Below are positions 6,956-15,035 of a DNA stretch of 64,000 bases, one piece after another. The first letter of the stretch is position 1, and each line of letters begins with the position of its first letter. A program made the translations under genes and the position numbers. Source of the DNA: Burkholderiales bacterium (GTDB lineage: Bacteria > Pseudomonadota > Gammaproteobacteria > Burkholderiales > Burkholderiaceae_F). The stretch spans positions 372,001-436,000 of the forward strand of contig JADJWR010000001.1 of assembly GCA_016716275.1 (NCBI GenBank). The letters are read 5' to 3'. A model generated the notes under the pieces. The model was not told where the DNA came from. It ran no database searches and saw only the letters and a program-made list of their open reading frames with translations.

Positions 6956-9295
6956 TTAGAAGATCTGCTCGCGCACCCTGGCAGCCGCTCCGGGCTCCGT
7001 GCCGGGAAGGGCATCCTCCAGCCCCACGCTGGCCACCCCCTGGCCAGGCTGGAACTCGGCGAAGTAGATCTCGCCGCCGATGTTGACCACGCCTTCCGGC
7101 TCAGCCATCGGTATCGGTGGCCGGTTCGGCAGTACCTTGGCCATGTACGAGATCCAGATCGGCAGGGCCAGGCCGCCGCCTGTCTCGCGATCGCCCAACG
7201 GTCGCGGCTGGTCGAAACCCATCCAGGCGACAGCCACGATGCCGCCCCCGTAGCCGGCGAACCATGCGTCGTGCGAGTCGTTGGTGGTGCCGGTCTTGCC
7301 GGCAATGTCGTCACGACGCAGCCGCGAGGCGCTGGCGGCGGTCCCATAGCGGGTGACGTCCCTCAGCAGGCTGTCCATCACGAATGCATTGCGCGCGTCG
7401 AGAACGCGATTGTTCTCGGCGCCGGCCTGCGCCCGTTGCGCGGCCATGACGACGCGGCCGCGCGAGTCGGTGACGCGGTCGATCAGAAGCAGGGGAACCC
7501 GGTAGCCGCCGTTGGCGAACACCGCGAAGGCGCCTGCCATCTGCCAGGCGGTGACCGAGCCGGCGCCGAGCGCCATCGTCAGGTAAGGCGGGTGCTTGGC
7601 AGGCTCGAAGCCGAAGCGGGCGACGTGCCTCTGTGCGAACTGCGGTCCGATCGCCTTGATGACGCGGATCGAGACCAGGTTCTTCGAACGCGCCAGCGCC
7701 TGGCGCAGGCGCAGCGGGCCGTCGAACTTGCCGTCATAGTTCTTCGGTTCCCACGGCTGGCCGCCGGTTTCCTCCGGATCGACCGCAAACGGCGCGTCGT
7801 TTATGAGCGTGCTCGGCATGAAGCCGCGTTCCAGCGCCGCCGAGTAGACGAACGGCTTGAAGCTGGAGCCCGGCTGGCGCCAGGCCTGGGTGACGTGATT
7901 GAACTTGTTCAGGTTGAAGTCGAAGCCGCCGACCAGCGCCCGCACCGAGCCGTCGCGCGCGTCGGCGGCGACGAACGCCGCCTCGACCTGCGGCAATTGC
8001 ACGATTTCCCAGTTCGCCTTGGGGTGCCGTGCCACCCGCACGAGCGCCCCCGGAACGATGCGTCGGGAGGGCTGCGCCCTGGGCTCCAGCGAACGGGCGG
8101 CAAAGCGCAGACCTTCGCCGCTGACTTCGATCTCCTCGCCGCCCTGCAGGATCGCCGTGACCCGCTTCGGCGAAGCTTCCACCACCACCGCCGGCTGCAG
8201 GTTCGGGCTTTCGATCGCCTCGACGATCGCGTCCTCGATCCGCTGGTCGCGCTGCGCAGGATCGGCGGGTAGTTCGACGAATGATTCCGGGCCCCGGTAG
8301 CCGTAGCGGCGGTCGTAGCTGATCACCTGGCTGCGTATTGCCTCGTAGGCAGCCAGCTGCTCACCGCTGAGCAGCGTGGTGTGCACGTTCAGTCCGAGCG
8401 TGTATGCCTCTTCGCGGTAGGTCTCGAACACTGCCTGGCGCGCCATTTCGGCGGCGTACTGCGCGTGCTGCAGCGCCCTGCCGCCGCCCGGCAGGACGGC
8501 GGCCAGCGTCTGGCGCGCCTTGAAGGGCTCGGCAGCGGCCTCGTCGTGCTCGCGCTGCGAGATGAAACCCAGTGCCAGCATGCGCGAGAGCACATATTGC
8601 TGGCGGACCTTGGCTCGCCGCGGGTTTACCCAAGGGTTGTAGGCGCTCGGCGCGGCGGGCAGCCCCGCCAGCATGGCCGCCTCGCCGACCGTCAGTTCCG
8701 GCAGTTTCTTGCCGAAGTAGGTCTGCGCGGCGGCCGAAAACCCGTAGGCGCGCTGGCCGAGGAAGATCTGATTGGCGTAGACCTCGAGGATCCGGTCCTT
8801 GGTCAGCTCCGATTCGATCTTGTAGGCGAGGGCGATCTCGTAGATCTTGCGCAGGTAGCTTCGCTCGGAACTCAGATAGAAGTTGCGGGCGACCTGCATC
8901 GTGATGGTGCTGCCGCCCTGGCCGCGTCGCCCCGACGCGAAATTGGCCACGAAGGCGCGCGCCAGGCCGGTGTAGTCGACGCCGTGGTGGCGGTAGAAGG
9001 CATCGTCTTCCGCGGCCAGGATCGCCTGCTGGACGCGCCTGGGCACCTCCTGGATCGGCACGTAGTCGCGCCGCTCCTCGCCGAACTCGCCGATCAGCAC
9101 GCCGTCGGCCGTCCAGACGCGAAGCGGGATGCGCGGCTGGTAGTCGGTGAGCGTATCGATCGACGGCAGGTTGGCGTAGGCCAGCGCGAAGACGAACAGC
9201 AGGATCAGCCCGCCGCTGACTGCCGCAGCCGCGCCGGCAGCGACGGTGGCGAGCAGCAGCCGCGCCCACAGCGGAGCGTTGCGGAAATGCCGCAT
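6956..9295 (-). CDS. mrcA: Penicillin-binding protein 1A, bifunctional peptidoglycan synthase
   Basis: Class A PBP that polymerises and cross-links peptidoglycan at the outer face of the inner membrane. Order: cytoplasmic tail, one membrane anchor (about residues 11-40), glycosyltransferase domain (catalytic E96 in EDDAFYRHHGVDY, GGSTITMQVARN, IEIALAYKIE-type motif), an OB-like insert, then the transpeptidase with SSFKP (SxxK), SKN (SxN) and GKTGTT (KTG). I prefer ATG 9295 (MRHFRNAPLW); the frame also permits a GTG at 9331. AGGA lies rather far (about 13 nt) from the ATG. It is divergent from the pilM operon, as in many betaproteobacteria. Confidence 0.95.
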   Translation of the reverse strand: MRHFRNAPLWARLLLATVAAGAAAAVSGGLILLFVFALAYANLPSIDTLTDYQPRIPLRVWTADGVLIGEFGEERRDYVPIQEVPRRVQQAILAAEDDAFYRHHGVDYTGLARAFVANFASGRRGQGGSTITMQVARNFYLSSERSYLRKIYEIALAYKIESELTKDRILEVYANQIFLGQRAYGFSAAAQTYFGKKLPELTVGEAAMLAGLPAAPSAYNPWVNPRRAKVRQQYVLSRMLALGFISQREHDEAAAEPFKARQTLAAVLPGGGRALQHAQYAAEMARQAVFETYREEAYTLGLNVHTTLLSGEQLAAYEAIRSQVISYDRRYGYRGPESFVELPADPAQRDQRIEDAIVEAIESPNLQPAVVVEASPKRVTAILQGGEEIEVSGEGLRFAARSLEPRAQPSRRIVPGALVRVARHPKANWEIVQLPQVEAAFVAADARDGSVRALVGGFDFNLNKFNHVTQAWRQPGSSFKPFVYSAALERGFMPSTLINDAPFAVDPEETGGQPWEPKNYDGKFDGPLRLRQALARSKNLVSIRVIKAIGPQFAQRHVARFGFEPAKHPPYLTMALGAGSVTAWQMAGAFAVFANGGYRVPLLLIDRVTDSRGRVVMAAQRAQAGAENNRVLDARNAFVMDSLLRDVTRYGTAASASRLRRDDIAGKTGTTNDSHDAWFAGYGGGIVAVAWMGFDQPRPLGDRETGGGLALPIWISYMAKVLPNRPPIPMAEPEGVVNIGGEIYFAEFQPGQGVASVGLEDALPGTEPGAAARVREQIF

Positions 9296-9736
9296 CGGCG
9301 AATGGTCAGATCCTGACGGCCGGTCGAACACCAGGGCAAACCAGAGAAGTTCGTCGGACCGGCTTGCGACGCGCCGAAGATGCGGTCGGGACGCCGGTCA
9401 GTCGGGTGAGGAACGCAAAGTCTAAGCGCAGCACCGGCCGCCGGCGGCGGTCGGCCGGCGTCGGCCTAGCCCGTTCGGCCGGTGCGGCCGACGTCCATCG
9501 TCCGAGTCGCCGACGCTCCGATCGTCCGTACGTAGGGCTTGTGAACTTCTGAGTGTTGTTGATAGGATTTCAAGTAGCATCCAACAAAATCGCGGTAAAC
9601 GCTCGAAAGATAAGGAAATTTCTGCGGGGAACCTGGCCATTGTCGGCCGGTGGCATGCACGAAGTTTCCTTGTTGCCCGGACCTCCGTGTCGGAGATTCC
9701 GCGGTCGAGAATAGCTGCGCTTTCGGGAGCGCCGCC
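9296..9736. other. Divergent regulatory region between mrcA and pilM
   Basis: About 440 bp without a supported gene. The part near mrcA is GC-rich with short inverted repeats (9430-9500) and ATCGTCCG occurs twice near 9500-9530. The stretch 9541-9620 is strikingly AT-rich for this genome and is the likely promoter zone for both directions. The pilM frame stays open upstream to 9650 but that segment does not resemble PilM. Confidence 0.5.
9559..9587 (-). promoter_or_regulatory. Predicted sigma-70 promoter for mrcA
   Basis: On the minus strand, TTGTTG (9587-9582) and TATCAA (9564-9559) are separated by exactly 17 bp inside the AT-rich patch. This would give a leader of about 250 nt before the mrcA ATG. 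Confidence 0.4.
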
Positions 9737-10816
9737 TTGGCTTTTGAGTTGCCATTCTTATCGAGCAAGACGCCGCCGCTGATCGGGCTGGATATCGGCT
9801 CGTCCAGCGTCAAGCTGGTCGAACTGTCCCAGCCGTCGCCGGGCACGGTCCGCCTCGAGCGCTACGCCATCGAGCCACTGCCGCGTGGCGCGGTGGTCGA
9901 CGGCAACTTCGACAAGATCGATATCGTCGCCGAAGCGGTCAAGCGCGCCTGGCGGCGCTCCGGCACGCGGATAAAGAACGTGGCGATGGCGCTGCCGTCC
10001 TCGGCGGTCATCACCAAGCGGATCGCCCTGCCGGCCAACCTCCGCGAGGAGGAGATGGAGATGCAGGTCGAAAGCGAGGCGAACCAGTACATACCGTTCG
10101 CGCTCGACGAAGTGAGTCTTGACTTCCAGGTCCTCGGGCCAATTCCAAATTCGCCCGACGACGCCGAGGTGCTGATCGCCGCCTCGCGCAAGGAGAAGGT
10201 CGAGGACCGGATGGCGGTCGCGCAGATCGCCGGGCTGAAGCCGGTGATCATCGACGTCGAGTCCTATGCGATGCGCGGCGCGCTCGAGCGCCTGATCGAA
10301 CAGCTGCCGAACCGCGGCGAGGGGCTGGTGATCGCCGCCTTCTACCTCGGCGCCAATTCGACCACCGCCACCGTGATGCACGACGGCGAGGCCATCTACG
10401 AGCGGGACCAGCCCTTCGGCGGGCAGCAGCTGACCAGCGACATCGCCCGCGCCTACGGCATCTCGGTCGACGAGGCCGAGCAGAAGAAGCGCAGCGGCGA
10501 TCTGCCGGTCAACTACGAATCGGACGTGCTGCGGCCTTTCGTCGAGGCGGCGGTGACCGAGATCACGCGGGCGCTGCAGTTCTTCTTCACGTCGACGCCG
10601 TACACGCGGATCGACCAGATCATGCTGTCCGGCGGCTCGGCCATCCTGACCGGACTGGCCGACGAACTGATGGAGCGGGCGCAGGTGCCGACATCGGTGA
10701 TCTCGCCGTTCAAGGGAATGGAGATTGCCGGCGCCGTGCGCGAGAAGCAGTTGCGGCTGGACGCGCCCGGCCTGCTGACGCCGTGCGGACTGGCGATGCG
10801 GAGGTTCGACACATGA
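9737..10816 (+). CDS. pilM: Type IV pilus inner-membrane platform protein PilM
   Basis: Cytoplasmic actin-like ATPase-fold protein that binds the PilN N-terminus and anchors the pilus alignment subcomplex. I place the start at TTG 9737 (LAFELPFLSSKTPPLIGLDI), 7 nt after GGGAG; this gives 359 residues, close to the family norm, whereas the longer ORF from 9650 adds an unrelated N-terminus. Actin-fold marks are GLDIGSSSVKLVEL near the start and the late MLSGGSAILTGLADEL phosphate loop. The stop overlaps the ATG of a small ORF (ATGA). It heads the pilMNOPQ operon. Confidence 0.94.
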   Translation: MAFELPFLSSKTPPLIGLDIGSSSVKLVELSQPSPGTVRLERYAIEPLPRGAVVDGNFDKIDIVAEAVKRAWRRSGTRIKNVAMALPSSAVITKRIALPANLREEEMEMQVESEANQYIPFALDEVSLDFQVLGPIPNSPDDAEVLIAASRKEKVEDRMAVAQIAGLKPVIIDVESYAMRGALERLIEQLPNRGEGLVIAAFYLGANSTTATVMHDGEAIYERDQPFGGQQLTSDIARAYGISVDEAEQKKRSGDLPVNYESDVLRPFVEAAVTEITRALQFFFTSTPYTRIDQIMLSGGSAILTGLADELMERAQVPTSVISPFKGMEIAGAVREKQLRLDAPGLLTPCGLAMRRFDT

Positions 10817-10959
10817 GCGTGCCGGGCCGTCCCAAGCGCGAAGCCTTCGATCGTCAGCGAGAAGGCACTCCAGTGAACCCGCCGAGCATCCGCCGCCTGC
10901 AGGTCGCCGCCGGCCTGTCCGTTGTGCAGCGCGCCTTGCGTCCGTGGGGGCTGTCATGA
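10813..10959 (+). CDS. Uncharacterised 48-residue ORF coupled between pilM and pilN
   Basis: ATG 10813 overlaps the pilM stop by 4 bp, and the TGA at 10957-10959 overlaps the pilN ATG at 10956, so the ORF exactly fills a 139-bp gap that is normally absent between these genes. The product starts MSVPGRPKREAF and ends QRALRPWGLS; it is basic, has no membrane segment or motif that I recognise, and its codon use is GC-rich like its neighbours. It may encode a small protein or act only as a translational bridge that carries ribosomes to pilN. Confidence 0.45.
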   Translation: MSVPGRPKREAFDRQREGTPVNPPSIRRLQVAAGLSVVQRALRPWGLS

Positions 10960-11588
10960 GGATCCGCGTCAACCTGCTGCCGCACCGGGCCGAGCGGCGC
11001 GAGCGGCAGAAAAAGGCGTTCCTCTTCTCGACCGGCCTGAGTCTGCTCGTAGGCGGCGTGCTGGTGTTCGCCGTCTGGAGCGCCCTGCAGCAGCAGATCG
11101 CCGGCCAGCGCGAGCGCAACGAGTTCATCGCCGCGGAAAACCGCAAGCTCGACCTGCAGATCCGCGAGATCGCGACGCTGCGCCAGGAGATCGACGCGCT
11201 GGTGTCGCGTCAGCGGGCGGTGGAGGACCTGCAGGCCGACCGCAACCAGCCCGTGTACCTGCTGGACGAACTGTCCCGCCAGGTCCCCGAGGGAATCTAC
11301 CTGCGCTCGGTGAAGCAGGAGGACAAGAAGGTCACCGTCGCCGGCTGGGCGGCGTCCAACGAGCGGGTGTCCGAGTTCCTGCGCAACCTGCAGGGCAACT
11401 CCAAGTTCCTCGAGCGGCCGGAGCTGGTCGAGATCCGCGTCTCCGGCCAGCAGCCGCAGGGCGTGCAGCGCCGCCTGTTCGAATTCTCGCTGCACTTCGC
11501 GCTGAAGCCGACGCCCGAGCGCGCCGAGCTGCAGCAGTCGCAGAAGGCCGCCTCGCCCGCCAAAGCGGCGCCGCCGGCGAAGCAGTAG
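10956..11588 (+). CDS. pilN: Type IV pilus assembly protein PilN
   Basis: Bitopic inner-membrane protein of the alignment subcomplex. The 210-residue product carries the conserved cytoplasmic PilM-binding motif RIRVNLLPHR at its N-terminus, one membrane helix (about residues 24-45), a coiled-coil (QRERNEFIAAENRKLDLQIR) and a periplasmic ferredoxin-like domain. The C-terminus is Ala/Pro/Lys-rich. ATG 10956 follows GGGGG at a normal distance and overlaps the upstream small ORF; an in-frame GTG at 10944 is less likely because it adds residues before the RIRVNLLP motif. Confidence 0.94.
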   Translation: MRIRVNLLPHRAERRERQKKAFLFSTGLSLLVGGVLVFAVWSALQQQIAGQRERNEFIAAENRKLDLQIREIATLRQEIDALVSRQRAVEDLQADRNQPVYLLDELSRQVPEGIYLRSVKQEDKKVTVAGWAASNERVSEFLRNLQGNSKFLERPELVEIRVSGQQPQGVQRRLFEFSLHFALKPTPERAELQQSQKAASPAKAAPPAKQ

Positions 11589-11616
11589 AGCCGATCAAAG
11601 GACCGAGGCGACACGC

Positions 11617-12258
11617 ATGGCAATCGACACCCAGAAGCTCCTGTCCCAGTTCCAGGGGCTGACGTTCGACAACATCGGCTCCTGGCCGCTGCTGCCGCGG
11701 CTTGCAGTGTGGACGATGGTGATCGCGGTCTGCGCGGTCGCCGGCTACTTTCTGCTGTGGAGCCATCAGTCGGAAGAGCTCGATCAGCTGCGCGCCGAGG
11801 AGCTGACGCTGAAGGACCAGTACCGCGCCAAGCTGCAGCAGGCGATCAACCTCGACGAGCTGCGGCGCCAGAAGGAGCTGGTCGGCCAGTACGTGCTGAC
11901 GCTGGAAAAGCAGTTGCCGAGCAAGGCCGAGATGGATGCGCTGCTGTCGGACATCAACCAGGCGGGGATCGGTCGCGGCCTGCAGTTCGAGCTGTTCCGT
12001 CCGGGGCAGACGAGCCTGAAGGACTACTACGCCGAGCTGCCGATATCGGTGCGCGTCTCCGGCCGCTATCACGATCTCGGCGCCTTTGCCGGCGACATCG
12101 CCAACCTGCCGCGCATCGTCACACTGAACAACCTGAACCTAACCGCGCAGCGCGACGGCGTGCTGGCGCTCGACGCCACCGCCAAGACCTATCGCTATCT
12201 CGACGACGAGGAACTGGCGGCGCAGCGCAAGGCCAGGCAGCAGGCGACCAAGAAGTGA
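11617..12258 (+). CDS. pilO: Type IV pilus assembly protein PilO
   Basis: Structural partner of PilN: cytoplasmic stub, membrane helix (about residues 30-50, WTMVIAVCAVAGYFLLW), coiled-coil (SEELDQLRAEELTLKDQY), then a periplasmic domain with the family segment LEKQLPSKAEMDALLSDINQ and the YHDLGAFAGDIANLPRIV helix. At 213 residues it is normal. It lies 28 bp after pilN and 2 bp before pilP. Confidence 0.94.
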   Translation: MAIDTQKLLSQFQGLTFDNIGSWPLLPRLAVWTMVIAVCAVAGYFLLWSHQSEELDQLRAEELTLKDQYRAKLQQAINLDELRRQKELVGQYVLTLEKQLPSKAEMDALLSDINQAGIGRGLQFELFRPGQTSLKDYYAELPISVRVSGRYHDLGAFAGDIANLPRIVTLNNLNLTAQRDGVLALDATAKTYRYLDDEELAAQRKARQQATKK

Positions 12259-12260
12259 CG

Positions 12261-12821
12261 ATGCCGATGACCATCTCCCGACTCATTTTGCCGATGGCGG
12301 CAGCCGCGCTTGCCGCCGGATGCGCGCCGTCGAACGAAACCGAGCTGCGCCAGTGGATGGCCGAGGTGCGGCAGCAGGTGCGGCCGGTGACCAACCCGGT
12401 GACTCCGCCCAAGGAATTCGCGCCTTTCGCCTACGAGGGTGGCAGCCTGATCGACCCGTTCGATCCGCAGAAGGTGGTCAGCGCCGTGGCGCGCCAGCAG
12501 CAGGTGCGGGCAACCGCCAGCTCGATCCGGCCGGACCTCGAGCGACGGCGGGAGGCGCTGGAGGCCTACCCGCTGGACGACGTCAGGATGGTCGGGATGA
12601 TGCAGCAGCGCAATGTCAACGTCGCGCTGGTGCAGGGCGGCGGCACGACCCACATGGTGCGGGTCGGCAACTACGTCGGACAGAACTTCGGCCTGGTGAC
12701 GCGCATTTCCGAATCGGAAGTGCATGTCAAGGAAATCGTTCAGGACGCGGCCGGCGAGTGGGTTGAGCGCCCGGCCAAGCTCGAGCTGCAGGAAGCGGCG
12801 CAAACAGGGGGCAAGCGATGA
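12261..12821 (+). CDS. pilP: Type IV pilus lipoprotein PilP
   Basis: Inner-membrane lipoprotein linking PilN/PilO to the secretin PilQ. It has a short signal peptide with a lipobox ending AAGC (lipidated C21), an extended proline-rich linker (VTNPVTPPKEFAPFAYEGG) and the C-terminal HR-like beta-sandwich (VGNYVGQNFGLVTRISESEV). The product is 186 residues from ATG 12261; ATG 12267 is a second possible start. The stop overlaps the pilQ start (ATGA). Confidence 0.93.
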   Translation: MPMTISRLILPMAAAALAAGCAPSNETELRQWMAEVRQQVRPVTNPVTPPKEFAPFAYEGGSLIDPFDPQKVVSAVARQQQVRATASSIRPDLERRREALEAYPLDDVRMVGMMQQRNVNVALVQGGGTTHMVRVGNYVGQNFGLVTRISESEVHVKEIVQDAAGEWVERPAKLELQEAAQTGGKR

Positions 12822-14992
12822 GGAAGGCGGTCAGGGTTCTTCTTGCTGCGGCATGCGTTGCCGTAGCCTCGGTGCCGGCCCTCGGCCCCGCCACCGCACA
12901 GGCGCAGGCCGCCGCGGCGGCCAACAGTATCGAGCGGGTCGACGCGACGCAGACTGCCGCCGGCGTGCTGCTGACGATCCAGCTGAAGTCGCCGCTGAAG
13001 GAGGCGCCGCCCAGCTTCTCGGTCGCCAATCCGGCGCGGATCGCGATCGATCTGGCGGGCACCGAGAACAACGTCGGCCGCAACGCCGTCGAGTTCAACC
13101 AGGGCGACCTGCGCTCGGTCAACATCGTGCAGGCGCAGGAGCGCACGCGGCTGGTGCTGAACCTGCGCCGGTCCGTCAACCACTCGGTCACCGTCAACGG
13201 CAACGTGGTCCAGGTGGCCCTCGGCGGCCTGGTCGAGGCGACCACCTTCCGCGCCGCGGAGGCCAGCCCGACCGCGCCTGCCGCCCCGGCCGCTGCAGCA
13301 GGCGGGCCGCGCACGCTGCGTTCGCTCGACTTCCGCCGCGGCGCCGATGGCGAGGGCCGCGTGCTGGTCGATCTGTCCGACCCGAACACCAGCGTCGATA
13401 TCCGCGAGCAGGGCAACCGGGTGATCGTCGACTTCCTGAACGCCAGTGCGCCCGAGTCGCTGCGCCGCCGCCTCGACGTGACCGACTTCGGCACGCCGAT
13501 CGCGATGGTCAACACGACGCAGCAGGGAGCCAACGTGCGCATGGTGATCGAGCCGCGCGGCGTCTGGGAATACAACGCCTACCAGAGCGACACGCGCTTC
13601 GTCGTCGAGGTCAAGCCGGTCAAGGAAGACCCGACCCGGCTGATCCAGGGCACGCGTCCGGGCTACCAGGGCGAGCGGCTGTCGCTGAACTTCCAGAACG
13701 TCGAGGTGCGGGCGCTGCTGCAGGTGATCGCCGACTTCACGGACCTGAACATCATCACCAGCGACTCGGTCGGCGGCTTCATCACGCTGCGGCTGAAGGA
13801 CGTGCCGTGGGACCAGGCGCTCGACATCATCCTGCAGAGCAAGGGCCTGGACATGCGCAAGAACGGCAACGTGGTGATCGTCGCCCCGCGCGAGGAGCTT
13901 GCCGCCAAGGAAAAACTCGACCTCGAGGCGCGCAGCCAGATCGCCGACCTGGAGCCGCTGCGGGCGGAGAGCTTCGTCGTCAACTACCAGCGGGCCGACG
14001 ACGTCCGCAAGCTGCTGGTCGACGGGCAGCAGCGGATGCTGTCGAAGCGCGGCACGGTCGTCGTCGACCCGCGGACCAACCAGATGTTCGTCCGCGACAC
14101 CGCGGCGCGGCTCGAGGAAGTGCGCCGCCTGCTGCAGAAGATCGACGTGCAGGTGCCGCAGGTGCTGATCGAGGCCCGCATCGTCGAGGCCGACGACACG
14201 TTCAGCCGTAACCTCGGCGTGCGCCTCGGCGGCTCCAGCGGCTATCCGCGCCAGGCCGGCGGGTCGAGCGCCTACGCCACCGGCGGCGGCGTCGGTGCGA
14301 CCTCGGCAACCGGTCCGGGCGGCACGGTCCTGACGACCACGGCTGCACCTGGCGGCAGCGGCGCCATCGACACGCCGAGCCTCACCAGCAACGCCAACTT
14401 CGTCAATCTGCCGGCGGCGGCGATCGGCGGCTTCGGCGCCGCCGGCGCGGCGCTGACCCTGTTCAATGCCTCGCTGTCGCGCTTCCTGTCGCTGGAGGTC
14501 TCGGCGCTCGAAGCCGACGGCCGCGGCAAGATCATCTCCAGCCCGCGCGTGATCACCGCCGACAAGGTCAAGGCGTCGATCGAGCAGGGCACGGAGATTC
14601 CGTACCAGGAGGCGTCGTCGGCCGGCAACACCAGCGTCCAGTTCAAGAAGGCGACGCTGCGGCTCGAAGTCACGCCGCAGATCACCCCCGAGGGCGCGAT
14701 CTTCCTCGACGTGAAGGTCAACAAGGACAGCCCGGGCCAGCAGACCCTGTCCGGCCCGGCGATCGACACCAAGAACGTGCAGACGCAGGTGCTGGTGGAG
14801 AACGGCGGCACCGTCGTGCTCGGCGGCATCTTCGAGCAGCAGGAGCGCAAGACGGTCACCAAGGTGCCGTTCCTCGGCGACCTGCCGGTGGTGGGGTACC
14901 TGTTCAAGAACACCAGCACGGTCAGCGATCGCAGCGAGCTGCTGATCTTCATCACGCCGCGCATCGTCACCAGCCAGGTCTCTGGACGCTGA
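12818..14992 (+). CDS. pilQ: Type IV pilus secretin PilQ
   Basis: Outer-membrane channel through which the pilus passes. Its 724 residues comprise a signal peptide (to about 30), two AMIN domains that bind peptidoglycan (about 35-250), an STN/N0 domain (LNFQNVEVRALLQVIADFTDLN), an N1 domain and the secretin domain, with the hallmark VPFLGDLPVVGYLFKN near the C-terminus. A Gly/Ser/Thr-rich insert lies at the start of the secretin domain (about residues 470-510). A long antisense ORF here is only a codon-bias shadow. Confidence 0.96.
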   Translation: MRKAVRVLLAAACVAVASVPALGPATAQAQAAAAANSIERVDATQTAAGVLLTIQLKSPLKEAPPSFSVANPARIAIDLAGTENNVGRNAVEFNQGDLRSVNIVQAQERTRLVLNLRRSVNHSVTVNGNVVQVALGGLVEATTFRAAEASPTAPAAPAAAAGGPRTLRSLDFRRGADGEGRVLVDLSDPNTSVDIREQGNRVIVDFLNASAPESLRRRLDVTDFGTPIAMVNTTQQGANVRMVIEPRGVWEYNAYQSDTRFVVEVKPVKEDPTRLIQGTRPGYQGERLSLNFQNVEVRALLQVIADFTDLNIITSDSVGGFITLRLKDVPWDQALDIILQSKGLDMRKNGNVVIVAPREELAAKEKLDLEARSQIADLEPLRAESFVVNYQRADDVRKLLVDGQQRMLSKRGTVVVDPRTNQMFVRDTAARLEEVRRLLQKIDVQVPQVLIEARIVEADDTFSRNLGVRLGGSSGYPRQAGGSSAYATGGGVGATSATGPGGTVLTTTAAPGGSGAIDTPSLTSNANFVNLPAAAIGGFGAAGAALTLFNASLSRFLSLEVSALEADGRGKIISSPRVITADKVKASIEQGTEIPYQEASSAGNTSVQFKKATLRLEVTPQITPEGAIFLDVKVNKDSPGQQTLSGPAIDTKNVQTQVLVENGGTVVLGGIFEQQERKTVTKVPFLGDLPVVGYLFKNTSTVSDRSELLIFITPRIVTSQVSGR

Positions 14993-15035
14993 TACGCCGC
15001 ACCGACCCCGAACACGCCTGCCAGTGAGAAGCGAC

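Noticed and set aside
9650..9736. N-terminal extension of PilM with two cysteines
   Set aside because: Not like PilM, lies in the promoter region, and TTG 9737 has a better ribosome-binding site.
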